In this document: one piece after another, positions 53,034-62,677 of the stretch
Layout: every line of letters starts with the position of its first letter
Numbering within the stretch: the first letter of the stretch is position 1
Origin: Sphingobium vermicomposti
Lineage (GTDB): Bacteria; Pseudomonadota; Alphaproteobacteria; Sphingomonadales; Sphingomonadaceae
Length of the DNA: 64,000 bases
NCBI RefSeq assembly: GCF_011762025.1
Contig: NZ_JAASQR010000001.1
Location: 372,001 to 436,000, forward strand
Reading direction: 5' to 3'
The notes under the pieces: model-generated
The model's database searches: none
Seen by the model: only the letters and a program-made list of their open reading frames with translations
Told to the model about the DNA's origin: nothing
Made by a program: the position numbers and the translations under genes

Positions 53034-54173
53034 TCAGAGCTTGCGGCCATCCGCGTCGAAACGCAGGTCGTCGGGCACATTGATGAAGGGCCGGTCCATC
53101 TCGCTCGCCATCCGGTTTTCCACGCGGAAGACGAAGGCAAGCACCGTGGCGACCGCCATATAGAGCCCTTCATTGACGACATGACCAGCGCGCGAGGTGA
53201 AGTAGATGGCGCGGGCGAGATCGGGATATTGCAGCACCGTCACGCCATTCTGGTCGGCCAGTTCACGAATGGCAGCGGCGATTGCGTCGCACCCCTTGGC
53301 AACGACGACGGGCGCGGCGTCCTGCCCCGGTTTGTAGCGCAGCGCCACGGCGAAATGGGTGGGATTGGTGATGATGACGCTGGATTCGGCCACGGCCTGG
53401 CGCGCCGATCCGCTGAGCACTTCAAACTGGCGGCGGCGGATCTGGCCTTTCAGCTCTGGCGAGCCTTCACTTTCCTTATGTTCGTCCTTGATATCCTGCT
53501 TGCTCATGCCCAGCCGTTTGGACCGCTGCATGATCTGGCTCGGCACGTCGATGCCCGCGATCACGAACAGGCCGCCCGCCATGATGAGGCAGGTCATGAT
53601 GAACATGTTGCCTAGGTCCGACATGGCAGGGGCGATCCCCGCCTTGCCCAGGCCGATGATGGCGGTCAGCCGGTCCCAGATTACCCAGACGCCGATCGAT
53701 CCCAGCAAGCCGACCTTCGCAATCGATTTGAGCAGTTCGATCAGCCCCTGCATGCCGAACATGCGTTTGAGGCCAGCGGCGGGGTTGAGTTTCGACGCCT
53801 TGGGCGCGAAAGCCCCCGGACGGAAACCCAGCGAACCCAGGATCGCAGGACCGGCGATTGCGGCAAGGGTGGTCGCCAGCAATATGCCGCCCACCGGCAG
53901 GGCGATGCCGGTCAGCAGGCTCATGCCGCGCGCGGCGGGCGCGAAGTCGGTGATATCCTCCCGCCGGAAGCGCAGCGCCTCAACCAGCATCTGCGACAGC
54001 GAATCGACAACCGAGGGTCCGGTGATTGCGATCCAGCCGATGCCCGCCATCACCACCAGAGCGGTCGCCAGTTCCTTGGACTGGAGGATGTCGCCCTTCT
54101 TGGCGGCGTCCTGCAATTTCTTCGGGGTTGGCTTCTCGGTCTTTTCGCCGCCGCCGTTGCTGTTCCCCGACAT
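53034..54173 (-). CDS. flhB: flagellar export switch protein FlhB
   Basis: A 379-residue export-gate protein with four helices (about 30-210) and a cytoplasmic domain holding the self-cleavage motif NPTH near residue 267 (ITNPTHFAVALRY). Cleavage switches substrate class from hook to filament. Starts 1 nt from the fliR end. Confidence 0.95.
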   Translation of the reverse strand: MSGNSNGGGEKTEKPTPKKLQDAAKKGDILQSKELATALVVMAGIGWIAITGPSVVDSLSQMLVEALRFRREDITDFAPAARGMSLLTGIALPVGGILLATTLAAIAGPAILGSLGFRPGAFAPKASKLNPAAGLKRMFGMQGLIELLKSIAKVGLLGSIGVWVIWDRLTAIIGLGKAGIAPAMSDLGNMFIMTCLIMAGGLFVIAGIDVPSQIMQRSKRLGMSKQDIKDEHKESEGSPELKGQIRRRQFEVLSGSARQAVAESSVIITNPTHFAVALRYKPGQDAAPVVVAKGCDAIAAAIRELADQNGVTVLQYPDLARAIYFTSRAGHVVNEGLYMAVATVLAFVFRVENRMASEMDRPFINVPDDLRFDADGRKL

Positions 54174-54174
54174 G

Positions 54175-54957
54175 TCAGCGGCCCTCCGCGATGGACTGGG
54201 CCTGATCCAGCCCGGCCTTGAGCGACGCTGTCAGCCCTTCGCCCATGACGGGCGCGGCGACGGCGAGAAGGATGAGGCCCGCCATCAGCGCGACGGGCAT
54301 GCCGACCGCGAAGAGGTTGAGCGACGGCGCGCTGCGCGCCAGCATGCCCATGACGATCTGAACCAGCACCAGCGCAAAGCCGACCGGCAGTGCGACCGTG
54401 ACCCCGGCACCCAAAAGCGCTCCGCCGAACTGGACGAGACTCCACACCGCATCATTGCTGAGCATCGCGCCGCCAGGGGGCAGCGCCTGATAGCTTTGCA
54501 CCACGAAGCTGGCGAGCATCAGGTGGCCGTCCATGCCGAGCAGCAGGAAGGTGGCGAGGATCGACAGGAAGGTTCCGACCGCCTGCGTCGTCTGGCCTGA
54601 GGATGGGTCGACCATGGCGGCGAAGTTCAGCCCCATGGCATTGCCGATCGTTTCGCCAGCGACGAAGGCGGCGGCATAGCCGATCTGGACCGCGAACCCC
54701 ATGGCAAGGCCCGCGAGCACTTCGCCCGCGACGAGCATCACACCCTGAAAACTGGCCACGCCATCGGTGGGCAGCTGGATCGTGACGCTGTTGAGCGCAG
54801 CCATTCCAAGCGCGAGCGAAAGGATGAAGCGCAGCGGCAGCGGCACGGCGGGCGCGCCGAAGACCGGGGCCGCGATGAACGCCGCGCCGGGCCGGATCAT
54901 GGCGATGAGCCAGACCCACAGCTGCGTTTCAACGTTCGCGAAGCCCGGCGCGATCAT
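54175..54957 (-). CDS. fliR: flagellar export protein FliR
   Basis: A 260-residue export-gate membrane protein with several helices and the conserved PRPGAAFIAAPVFG-like N-terminal region and LALLSRSAPSLNLF-type stretch (LARSAPSLNLFAVGMPV). ATG at 54957 overlaps the fliQ stop by 4 nt. Forms the gate with FliP and FliQ. Confidence 0.94.
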   Translation of the reverse strand: MIAPGFANVETQLWVWLIAMIRPGAAFIAAPVFGAPAVPLPLRFILSLALGMAALNSVTIQLPTDGVASFQGVMLVAGEVLAGLAMGFAVQIGYAAAFVAGETIGNAMGLNFAAMVDPSSGQTTQAVGTFLSILATFLLLGMDGHLMLASFVVQSYQALPPGGAMLSNDAVWSLVQFGGALLGAGVTVALPVGFALVLVQIVMGMLARSAPSLNLFAVGMPVALMAGLILLAVAAPVMGEGLTASLKAGLDQAQSIAEGR

Positions 54958-55226
54958 TGGAGGAGGTCCGGGATCCGTTCGAAGATTTCGCGGGTAAAAT
55001 CGGCGATCAGCACCATGATCGACCCGCCGAACAGTGCGAGCATGCCGCCGACCACGATGATCTTGGGAATGAAGCTGAGCGTCTGTTCGTTGACCGAGGT
55101 CGCGGCCTGCACCATGCCGATGAGCACGCCCGCGATCAGCGCGGGGATCAGCACCGGCGCGGCGGCCAGCGCGGTGATCCAGAGCGCCTGCTGGGCAAGG
55201 CCCATGAAGAAATCGGCGTTTTCCAC
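54954..55226 (-). CDS. fliQ: flagellar export protein FliQ
   Basis: A 90-residue two-helix protein with the family core ALIAGVLIGMVQAATSVNEQTLSFIPKI. Length and neighbours are diagnostic. Coupled to fliR; separated from fliP by a repeat-bearing gap of about 100 nt. Confidence 0.94.
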   Translation of the reverse strand: MENADFFMGLAQQALWITALAAAPVLIPALIAGVLIGMVQAATSVNEQTLSFIPKIIVVGGMLALFGGSIMVLIADFTREIFERIPDLLQ

Positions 55227-55234
55227 GCCTACCT

Positions 55235-55312
55235 CCGTTCGCCCTGAGCCTGTCGAAGGGCCATTCTTTTTGCAAGGAAAGGAAAGGGCTTCGACAAGCT
55301 CAGCCCGAACGG
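55235..55312. repeat. inverted repeat between fliP and fliQ
   Basis: CCGTTCGCCCTGAGCCTGTC (from 55235) and GGCTTCGACAAGCTCAGCCC (from 55287), extended to CGAACGG, face each other about 24 nt apart and can pair. The unit is a dispersed REP-type sequence familiar from sphingomonad genomes. It splits an otherwise tight operon. Confidence 0.75.
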
Positions 55313-55332
55313 TGAGGAGAGTTTGGCTTCAA

Positions 55333-56127
55333 TCATGTCGCGAACGACCCCGCCAGGCTGCCCATGGTCAGCGCCCATCCATCCACCAGCACGAACAGCA
55401 ACAGCTTGAAGGGCATGGAGATGATGGTCGGCGACAACATCATCATGCCGAGCGCCATCAGCGTGGAGGCGACCACAAGGTCGATGATGAGGAAGGGCAG
55501 GAAGATCATGAAGCCGATCTGGAACGCGGTCTTGAGTTCCGAGGTCACGAAGGCCGGCAGCAGGATGGAAAAGGGAATGTCGGCAGGCGACCGGAAAGCG
55601 GGTGCTTCGGCGAGGTTGGCGAATAGCTTGAGGTCGGTTTCGCGCGTCTGTTTCGACATGAAGCCGTGCAGCACCTTGGCAGAACGGCCCACGGCTTCCT
55701 CTATGCTGATCTGACCCTTGCCATAGGGGTCGAACGCCTGGGCGTTGATCGTGTCGATCGCCGGGCGCATCACGAAGAGCGAGAGAAAGAGCGACAGGCC
55801 GACCAGCACCTGATTGGGCGGGGTCTGTTGAAGACCGAGCGCCTGGCGCAGCAGCGACAGGACGATGATGATGCGGGTGAAGCTGGTCATCATGAGCACG
55901 AGCGACGGCAGCACCGTCAGCAGGCTCATGAGGATGAGGATTTGCAGCGATAGCGACAGCGGGCGGCCATCGCCCGAAATCGCGCCCATCGCGCGGGTCA
56001 GCGCGCCGCCATTGTCGACCGGCGCTGCGGGGACGGCCTGCGCGGCGGCTTGTGCAAGCGCAGGTTCCGCCAGCAACAGACCGGCGGCCAGCGCAAGCCC
56101 GCCGATCAGCAGCGCCTTAGCGCGCAC
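55333..56127 (-). CDS. fliP: flagellar export protein FliP
   Basis: A 264-residue export-gate protein with a cleavable signal peptide ([15 protein letters not shown]) and the FliP core: [34 protein letters not shown] and the C-terminal [20 protein letters not shown]. Overlaps fliO by 11 nt. Confidence 0.95.
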   Translation of the reverse strand: MRAKALLIGGLALAAGLLLAEPALAQAAAQAVPAAPVDNGGALTRAMGAISGDGRPLSLSLQILILMSLLTVLPSLVLMMTSFTRIIIVLSLLRQALGLQQTPPNQVLVGLSLFLSLFVMRPAIDTINAQAFDPYGKGQISIEEAVGRSAKVLHGFMSKQTRETDLKLFANLAEAPAFRSPADIPFSILLPAFVTSELKTAFQIGFMIFLPFLIIDLVVASTLMALGMMMLSPTIISMPFKLLLFVLVDGWALTMGSLAGSFAT

Positions 56128-56380
56128 GATATGGGTCGCCTTCCGCGATCTTCTCTATCCGGCCACGGGTCACGGACAGCAGAATCTTCTTACCTTCAAA
56201 TTCGACGACGGCGAGCTTGCCGAAGGTGCCGAGCGGCAGCGCTTCGAGCATTTTCAGCGACCGGCCATCCTGCCCGACCATCAGGCCGGGCTGATATTTG
56301 CGCCACAGCCACAGCGCCCCGAAGGCCATGCCACCGACCAGCGGCAATAGGATCAGCAGTTTGACGAAATACCAGAACAT
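56117..56380 (-). CDS. fliO: flagellar assembly protein FliO
   Basis: An 87-residue protein with one N-terminal helix (about 5-27) followed by a small FliO domain ([37 protein letters not shown]). It helps assemble the FliP pore. Position between fliN and fliP supports the weakly conserved sequence. Confidence 0.85.
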   Translation of the reverse strand: MFWYFVKLLILLPLVGGMAFGALWLWRKYQPGLMVGQDGRSLKMLEALPLGTFGKLAVVEFEGKKILLSVTRGRIEKIAEGDPYRAR

Positions 56381-56464
56381 GGGGCGGATCCGCGATTATG
56401 GTTAACTCGCCCTTCCGAATCAGAAAGATCGGCGCGCAGCAAGGGAAAAGCGTGTGCGGCGCGA

Positions 56465-56803
56465 TCAGCCGCGCCGTTCGACCCCCGCAAGGCGGTTTTC
56501 GGCGTTAGCGATATCGACGATGCGGATGCCATAGCGACCGTTCACCGTCACCACCTCACCCTTGGCGATCAGTGCGCCGTTGACCATGATGTCGAGCAGG
56601 TCGTCGGCCTGGCGATCCAGTTCCACGATGCTGCCTTCGGCCAGGTCCATGACCTCCGCCAGGCGCAGCGAGGTAGAGCCGACCTCTACCGACATGCGGA
56701 CGGGAATGTCGGCCAGCAGGCGGAATTGCGGGTTGCTGACCATGCGGCTCAACCCCGTGTCACCCATGCCGTCGATCCGCGGCGCTTCGCTCATGTCACT
56801 CAT
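56465..56803 (-). CDS. fliN: flagellar motor switch protein FliN
   Basis: A 112-residue C-ring protein with the SpoA domain: LLADIPVRMSVEVGSTSLRL, GSIVELDRQADDLLDIMVNG and GEVVTVNGRYGIRI. Overlaps fliM by 4 nt. Confidence 0.94.
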   Translation of the reverse strand: MSDMSEAPRIDGMGDTGLSRMVSNPQFRLLADIPVRMSVEVGSTSLRLAEVMDLAEGSIVELDRQADDLLDIMVNGALIAKGEVVTVNGRYGIRIVDIANAENRLAGVERRG

Positions 56804-57684
56804 TTGGCTGATCCCTGTGCAAGCTTTTCAATCTGGAAGGCGGCGCGGCCATCCTGTTCGCCGATCGAGCCATGGGCGACGATGCGGTCTCCCACGATCA
56901 GCGGCAAGCTGCGGCTGATCGTGACGGGAATGATATCGCCGGCCTTCAATTGCATGAGGTCGGCGAGGGAAAGGTTGGGGCGCGCCAGCACCGTGCGGGC
57001 AGGCAGGCGGATGTCGCGCATGCGGTTGGCGATGCGGGCCTGCCATATGGGATCGGTGCGATCTTCGTCCACCGTGGCCTTCGCGCCCATCAGCGGCTCC
57101 ACCGCGCGTAGCGACGACAGCGGGAACAACAGGTCGATCGGCCATTCCTGGTCGCGCGTGATGCTGAGGTTGAAGCGTTGCAGCACCATCTGTTCATCGG
57201 ATGGTGCCGCCGAAGCAAAGCCGACGCCGGTTTCCCGGACGATAAGGCTGACGTCGAGCGGCAGGATGTCGGTCCAGCTTTCCACCATCCGCGCGATCAA
57301 CGCTTCGGAAATGCGGCTGATCAGACGATCTTCGGTGGGCGTGAATTCGCCCCGCGCGGGCAGCGGGCGATTGCCGATGCCGCCGTAGAAACAATCCACC
57401 AGCGTCGAGATCATGGTGGCGTCCATGCGCAGCAGCATCTGCCCCTTGAGCGGAGCGACGCGGTAGACGCCGATGCTGGAAAAGCTGGGCACCTGAGCGG
57501 ACCAGGCGGCAAAGTCGATCAGTTGCGCATCCTGCACCCCGACATGGGGCCGCACGCCGGAAATCGGTTCGACCAGGGTACGCAAACGCCGGCCGAGCTT
57601 TTCGCCCAGCCGGTCGAGCCCGGACAGCATCTGTGGTGTCTGCGATTCCCCCCGCCCGAAGGCGTAGGTCTGAACGTCGTTCAT
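56800..57684 (-). CDS. fliM: flagellar motor switch protein FliM
   Basis: A 294-residue C-ring protein that binds CheY-P. It has a middle CheC-like domain (with GGIGN near residue 108) and a C-terminal SpoA domain (LSLADLMQLKAGDIIPVTI). The usual N-terminal CheY-binding peptide is short or absent in the visible start MNDVQTYAFGRGE. The ribosome binding site AGGGGA lies within a strong hairpin (57689-57714). Confidence 0.92.
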   Translation of the reverse strand: MNDVQTYAFGRGESQTPQMLSGLDRLGEKLGRRLRTLVEPISGVRPHVGVQDAQLIDFAAWSAQVPSFSSIGVYRVAPLKGQMLLRMDATMISTLVDCFYGGIGNRPLPARGEFTPTEDRLISRISEALIARMVESWTDILPLDVSLIVRETGVGFASAAPSDEQMVLQRFNLSITRDQEWPIDLLFPLSSLRAVEPLMGAKATVDEDRTDPIWQARIANRMRDIRLPARTVLARPNLSLADLMQLKAGDIIPVTISRSLPLIVGDRIVAHGSIGEQDGRAAFQIEKLAQGSAK

Positions 57685-57688
57685 CTTA

Positions 57689-57714
57689 GTCCCCTGCCCG
57701 GCGGATCAGGGGAC
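57689..57714 (-). promoter_or_regulatory. hairpin sequestering the fliM ribosome binding site
   Basis: GTCCCCTG and CAGGGGAC form a perfect 8-bp stem with a 10-base loop. The 3' arm contains the only Shine-Dalgarno sequence, AGGGGA, 5-6 nt before the fliM ATG. In the fliL-fliM transcript the site would be paired unless a ribosome or factor opens it. Confidence 0.6.
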
Positions 57715-57735
57715 TTCCCGACCTTTCAGACACCC

Positions 57736-58374
57736 CTATTGAATAACGAAATTGGTAAAATAAACGTTATCGATGCCGCCATAGCCCGTTTTTTGCTTCA
57801 AAATATCGTTTATTATGATCTTTATCTTGCCCTGAAGCTGTCGCTTGCCTTCCGGCGTTCCCAGCATCATTTCAGGCTGCTGGGCGAGCATCATCAGCAC
57901 CTGGCTGCGAATCGCCATCTCATGGGTCTTGATCGCTTCGATCACGCGCATGTCGTAATAGGTCGAAACGGCGATCGAAATCTGGGCGAAGGCGTCGGTG
58001 TCCGACATGTTGGACGTGAAGGGTGCCTGCAGCTGGAAATAGGTCGCCTGATAGGCGGACGGGTTGACCGGCGTCGGCAAATCGATGCCCTTGCCCGGCT
58101 TTTGCGCGGACCCGTGGCCTGCAACAGCAGCGCCGTCATGACCCTCGCCGCCCATGCCGTGCGCCTTTGCAATCTCTTCGGCATTTTCACCGGCCAGGAC
58201 GAGCACGGGCTTGTTCGGGTCCGTCTTGGGTCCTTCTTCCTTCGCGCCAAAGAAACCGGCGGCATAGAGACCGCCCGCAGCGCCCACGCCGCCCAGCACC
58301 ATGGCGATGACGATCAGGAGGATCATTTTCATGCCTCCCCCCTTCTTTTTCTTCGCCTTCGCCTCGTCGCTCAT
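57736..58374 (-). CDS. fliL: flagellar basal-body protein FliL
   Basis: A 212-residue stator-associated protein with a Lys-rich N-terminus, one helix (about 14-36) and a periplasmic SPFH-like domain (AFAQISIAVSTYYDMRVIEAI). The region between (about 45-90) is longer than in many FliL proteins. Confidence 0.9.
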   Translation of the reverse strand: MSDEAKAKKKKGGGMKMILLIVIAMVLGGVGAAGGLYAAGFFGAKEEGPKTDPNKPVLVLAGENAEEIAKAHGMGGEGHDGAAVAGHGSAQKPGKGIDLPTPVNPSAYQATYFQLQAPFTSNMSDTDAFAQISIAVSTYYDMRVIEAIKTHEMAIRSQVLMMLAQQPEMMLGTPEGKRQLQGKIKIIINDILKQKTGYGGIDNVYFTNFVIQ

Positions 58375-58401
58375 GTGCCGGTCCCCCGAAAATCCTGTTG
58401 A

Positions 58402-60273
58402 TCAAGCGTAGCGCGCGCGCCCAGCACTACTGGCGTCCTGGCGCGCTTCTGCATGGTTAAGAACGGCAGGGTCGCCGGAGGATTTAGGGGCGAAACCGCT
58501 ATTTTCACGCGATTGCCAGCGGCCCTGCTGTCCTTGCGACTGACCCATATTCTGACTGTTATTCTGTTGCCAAGCCGATGCGGTCTGGGACCCTTGCTGC
58601 TGCGATGACTGACGTTGCGAGGTGTCGCCGCCCATGTCGGAACGGGCGGATTCCCCCACGGGTGCTCGTTCGATCCTGACTTCGGAGATGCGGACAGCGG
58701 AAAGGGCCGAGTCCAGTTTGAGCCGGTCGCTATCCTGCCGCAGTGCCCACTCCGCTGCTTCGCTGGCGACCGTCAGGCTGACCGCTGCGCCGTCAGCGCC
58801 ATGGCGAATATCCACCTGCACCGCGCCCAGATGGCCGGTGTTGACCTGGAACCGGCCCTGCGCACCATTGGCGGACAGTCCGGCGATGTCGCGGGCAAGC
58901 CCGTCGATCCACTGGCCCGATACGCCCATGTCGACGACCTGCGCGCCAAGGCTGGCGGAAAGGTCCACGGCGGGAACGGCAGGCGTGGCAACCGGACTGG
59001 TTGCGAGCGGGGGTGCGGCGGCGGTGGCCAGCGGCGTGATATCGGCGGGCGTCGCGGTAAGGGAGGGATTGGGCGCGGCGTCCGCGACGGGCGCGGGCGG
59101 GCTATTCTTGATGCGCGCGGCGGCGGAAACCTGCTCTCCGACAGGCGCGGACGATGTGCCAGATTGGCGGGCGGCAACCTGTTCGCGGACCAGTTGCAGC
59201 AAGGCCAGTGCCTCCGCCTTTACGGGCTTGCCGTTCAGGATGGGGGCGGCTGGTGCCGTGTCGCTGGCGACTGAGGCGCTCTGATCGGCTGCGGGCCGCG
59301 GCGTTTGATCGGGGTTGGATTCCGGTATCTTCGCGTCGTTTCTGGCCCCAGGCTTGGCTGTATCGCCTGCCGGTGCGGACTTGCCGCCACGAGCCACTGG
59401 CGTTGGTTCGGCCATGGGCGCGAGCGGCGCGACCGTCTGGGCGACCGGCGCGGTGTCGGTGGCGGGGGCGGACTGCTCTGCGGCCTGGACTGGTGTCGGC
59501 TCCTTCGGCGTCGGGCCGGGAGTTGGCTCCACCGCGATTTGGGGCGTAGCAATGGCCGGGGCAGTGGGCGTGGGCGTGGGCGTGATGGAGGCGGCCTCCG
59601 CTGGTGCGGTCCCGTTCGTCGAAAGAACGGGGGCAGGCTCCACCGGGATCGCAGGCGTAGCGATGGGCTGCGCGGCGGGCGCACTTGCTGGCGCGCTGTC
59701 CTTCGGCTGGTCAGCCTTTGCCTTTTCCTTGCGCGCGGGCTTGGGTTCAACGGGCGCGGCTTCCGCGTCTGTCGCTGCCGGTGCTTCGGGCGATGCCTTT
59801 GCCCTGTGAGGAGGGGCATCCGCCTTGATCGGGAGGGCAGCGTCTGCAGCTTGCTCCGTTGTTTGAGGCGGGGACGTGGGTGCATCACCCGGTGCTGCTG
59901 CCTCGACCTGTAGATCGGCTTGCTTGACGAGGCCGATGGCATGTCCGGGCGGCATTGTGTCGGGCGCGTCTTTGCCCGCAGCGACTGCGATGGCCAGGCC
60001 GGGCGGGACATGGTCGTGCGGGGGCTTGGCGGCGGGCTGGCCGACATCCAGTGAAAGGTCTGGGGTGATGACAGGGATCGCCTGCCCTTCGGCCTGTGGC
60101 AGGGACGGGGCGGCGGGCAAAGCGATTGGCTCTGCAGGAGCGCCCTCCCCCATCGATCCGTTCAGCATCGCCGCGAAATCCGGCGTTTCCCCTGACGCAG
60201 CAGGCGGGGTGGCCCCCGTGCCGCGAGAGGTGGAGGAAAAAAGCAGTGTCTTGAGGCTGGCAAGCATGTTCAT
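58402..60273 (-). CDS. fliK: flagellar hook-length control protein FliK
   Basis: A 623-residue protein, mostly Ala/Pro/Thr-rich low-complexity sequence (about 40-430), as expected for the molecular ruler, with a C-terminal FliK domain (about 470-580: LGAVQVDIRHGADGAAVSLT). The start at 60273 has GGGAG about 9 nt upstream; an ATG at 60282 is also possible. Begins right at the fliJ stop. Confidence 0.85.
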   Translation of the reverse strand: MNMLASLKTLLFSSTSRGTGATPPAASGETPDFAAMLNGSMGEGAPAEPIALPAAPSLPQAEGQAIPVITPDLSLDVGQPAAKPPHDHVPPGLAIAVAAGKDAPDTMPPGHAIGLVKQADLQVEAAAPGDAPTSPPQTTEQAADAALPIKADAPPHRAKASPEAPAATDAEAAPVEPKPARKEKAKADQPKDSAPASAPAAQPIATPAIPVEPAPVLSTNGTAPAEAASITPTPTPTAPAIATPQIAVEPTPGPTPKEPTPVQAAEQSAPATDTAPVAQTVAPLAPMAEPTPVARGGKSAPAGDTAKPGARNDAKIPESNPDQTPRPAADQSASVASDTAPAAPILNGKPVKAEALALLQLVREQVAARQSGTSSAPVGEQVSAAARIKNSPPAPVADAAPNPSLTATPADITPLATAAAPPLATSPVATPAVPAVDLSASLGAQVVDMGVSGQWIDGLARDIAGLSANGAQGRFQVNTGHLGAVQVDIRHGADGAAVSLTVASEAAEWALRQDSDRLKLDSALSAVRISEVRIERAPVGESARSDMGGDTSQRQSSQQQGSQTASAWQQNNSQNMGQSQGQQGRWQSRENSGFAPKSSGDPAVLNHAEARQDASSAGRARYA

Positions 60274-60274
60274 G

Positions 60275-60700
60275 TCAGACATCTCCCGTCCGCTGCATCC
60301 GGCGATAGCGCGGCAAGGCCGCCAGCTTGTTCTCTCGCCATTCCTCAAGGTTTGCGCGGGCGCGATCCTTGAGCTTTTCGGCGATTTCGCGATCACGATT
60401 GGCCACGAGGCTGAGGCCTTCCTTGACCTCTACCTTGCGGCGCGCATCGTAAAGCGCACCATCCAGCTGACGGCCAGCCTGCTCCAGCCGACCAGCAAGT
60501 TCCTGCATGGATGCAAAAGTCGCGCCATTTTCGACGCCTTGTCCCGTGAAGAGGTCTCCGCGCACCTTGCGCAGCCGGTCGGCGTTGCGGGCGATGCCTT
60601 CGGCTTCGTCACGAGCGCGCGCGGTTTCAGCGGCAGCCAGGGCATGTTGCACATGGCGGACGCGCAGGACGCGCTGGCGGCGGGCGACCGTTCCCTTCAT
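60275..60700 (-). CDS. fliJ: flagellar export chaperone FliJ
   Basis: A 141-residue, charged, helical protein predicted to be coiled coil throughout (heptads from ARDEAEGIARNADRL to EKLKDRARANLEEW). It works with the FliI ATPase as a central stalk. Sequence is weakly conserved but position is diagnostic. Overlaps fliI by 4 nt. Confidence 0.85.
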   Translation of the reverse strand: MKGTVARRQRVLRVRHVQHALAAAETARARDEAEGIARNADRLRKVRGDLFTGQGVENGATFASMQELAGRLEQAGRQLDGALYDARRKVEVKEGLSLVANRDREIAEKLKDRARANLEEWRENKLAALPRYRRMQRTGDV

Positions 60701-62031
60701 GCGCCAAACTCGGCGACCAACGCGTCGGCGCTGGTGGAAAGGTCGATGCGGCTCTTCTGATCCTGGCGGATGAATTCCAGTATTTCCTGGCGGCGCTGCA
60801 CGGCTTCGTCGATCACCGGATCGTTGCCGGGGCGATAGGCGCCCATCAGGATGAGGTCGCGATTTTCTTCATAAGCAGCCCAGAGGCGGCGATAGGAGGC
60901 GGCGGCCATGCGATGTTCGTCGGACACGACATCGGCCATGACGCGCGAGAGCGATTTGCCGATGTCGATGGCCGGGAAGATCGCCTGTTCCGACAAATGG
61001 CGCGAGAGGACGAAATGGCCGTCCACGATGGCGCGGGCGGCATCGACGATCGGGTCGTCGGTGTCGTCGCCATCGGCCAGCACAGTGTAGAGCGCGGTGA
61101 TCGATCCGCCGGTGCGGCTATCGACGCCTGCGCGCTCGACCAGGCGGGGGATGAGTGCCAGCGCGGAGGGCGGATAGCCCTTCATTGCGGGGGGTTCGCC
61201 AAGGGCCAGGCCGATTTCGCGCTGGGCATGGGCGCAGCGGGTCAGGCTGTCGATCAGCAGCAGCACCTTCTTGCCCCGCGCCCGGAAATATTCGGCAATG
61301 GCGGTGGCGCGGGCGGCGGCGCGCAGGCGCAGCACCGGGGGATGGTCAGCCGGAACGGCGACGACGATGCTCTTGTGCATCGAATTTTTGAGCTTGGTTT
61401 CAAGGAAGTCGCTGACTTCGCGGCCTCGTTCGCCGATCAGGCCGACGACGACGATGTCGGCTTCCGCCCCCGCGATCATCTGGCCCATCAGCACCGACTT
61501 GCCGACGCCCGACCCTGCGATAATGGCGATGCGCTGACCGCGCCCGGCGGTGAGCAGCGCGTTGACCGCGCGCACGCCAAGGTCGAAGGGTTCAGTGACC
61601 CGGCCTCGGTCGAGGACATTGCCCTTTACGCCGTTGAGCGGCCAGCTGCCGCCTGCGATGATCGGTCCCTTGCGGTCGAGCGGCTGGCCCATGGCGTCGA
61701 TGACGCGGCCGATCAGCCCTTCGCCCACCTGCACCATGTTCGCCTGGCTATCCGGTTCGACGCGCGCGCCATTTTCGAGTGGTGCGTCATTGTCGAGCGG
61801 CACCAGTAACGTCTTGTCGCCGCGAAAGCCGACGACTTCAGCGCGGCAGACGGTGTCATCCGACGCGATCACGCGCGCGCCTGCACCAATGGGTTTGCGG
61901 AAGCCGGTGACCTCCAGCATGCCCGCGTCGTGGCTGACCAGGCGTCCCACATGGCGGGGCTGGCGGTTCTGCACCTGGAGATGGTCGAACAGGCTTTCCG
62001 CCTGCTTGAGCGCGGCCTTGATCATGCCCAA
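60697..62031 (-). CDS. fliI: flagellum-specific ATPase FliI
   Basis: A 444-residue F1-beta-like ATPase that energises export. Walker A GSGVGKS near residue 171, Walker B LLLIDSLTRCAHAQRE near 256, and the type-III ATPase segment GEPPAMKGYPPSAL. fliH lies 7 nt upstream. Confidence 0.95.
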   Translation of the reverse strand: MGMIKAALKQAESLFDHLQVQNRQPRHVGRLVSHDAGMLEVTGFRKPIGAGARVIASDDTVCRAEVVGFRGDKTLLVPLDNDAPLENGARVEPDSQANMVQVGEGLIGRVIDAMGQPLDRKGPIIAGGSWPLNGVKGNVLDRGRVTEPFDLGVRAVNALLTAGRGQRIAIIAGSGVGKSVLMGQMIAGAEADIVVVGLIGERGREVSDFLETKLKNSMHKSIVVAVPADHPPVLRLRAAARATAIAEYFRARGKKVLLLIDSLTRCAHAQREIGLALGEPPAMKGYPPSALALIPRLVERAGVDSRTGGSITALYTVLADGDDTDDPIVDAARAIVDGHFVLSRHLSEQAIFPAIDIGKSLSRVMADVVSDEHRMAAASYRRLWAAYEENRDLILMGAYRPGNDPVIDEAVQRRQEILEFIRQDQKSRIDLSTSADALVAEFGA

Positions 62032-62038
62032 ATCCCCT

Positions 62039-62677
62039 TCATGAACGGCCTTCCATGTCGTCCATCAGCGCGCGCAGGCGCGACAGGCGCACATCGGGGC
62101 CGTCCTCTACCCAGCCATCGGCGGTTTCCAGCCGCACGCAGCCGCGATGCATGGCGGGGTCGGCGATCAGCTTCAGGCCGATTGCTTCGCCTTCCAGCAT
62201 CGCCACGTCTTCGGGATGCAGATGGAGCGCGCCTTTATCGTCATTATCCTCGATAAAGGCGGCGACCGTGTCGCAGCGCTGGAACAGACGTTCCAGGTCG
62301 ATCTCTACCTCACCGACAATCTGTTCGACCAGCCGGACAACGGTTGCGGACAACATGGTGGACAACATGCCGCTGGGCGCGGGGGTGAGCAGTTCCAGCG
62401 CGTCGGCCAGGCGTGCGCGGGACTCCGCATCGGCGGCGGCGGCGTCGCCGACCACCCGGCATCCTTCGTCGAAGCCCTGCGCGAAAGCTTCCATCCGCGC
62501 CTGTTCGATCAGGTCCTCATCCGTCATTACGGGCTTGCCGTCGTGCATGCCCGTGCCGCGCGAAGCTGGCGCTTGCGAATAAAGGCTGCGGAAACCCCCG
62601 CTCCTTACCTGCCCCATGCCGCCCAGCGGAATGCTGGCGGCGTCAAGATTGCTGCTGGCGTCCCAAACCTTAAACAA
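62039..62677 (-). CDS. fliH: flagellar export regulator FliH
   Basis: A 212-residue protein that binds and restrains FliI. The region from about 55 to 205 matches FliH (FAQGFDEGCRVV, LEELTP-like and LHPEDVAMLEG with VRLETADGWVEDG). The start is a TTG at 62677 overlapping the fliG stop by 8 nt (TTGTTTAA). Confidence 0.88.
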   Translation of the reverse strand: MFKVWDASSNLDAASIPLGGMGQVRSGGFRSLYSQAPASRGTGMHDGKPVMTDEDLIEQARMEAFAQGFDEGCRVVGDAAAADAESRARLADALELLTPAPSGMLSTMLSATVVRLVEQIVGEVEIDLERLFQRCDTVAAFIEDNDDKGALHLHPEDVAMLEGEAIGLKLIADPAMHRGCVRLETADGWVEDGPDVRLSRLRALMDDMEGRS

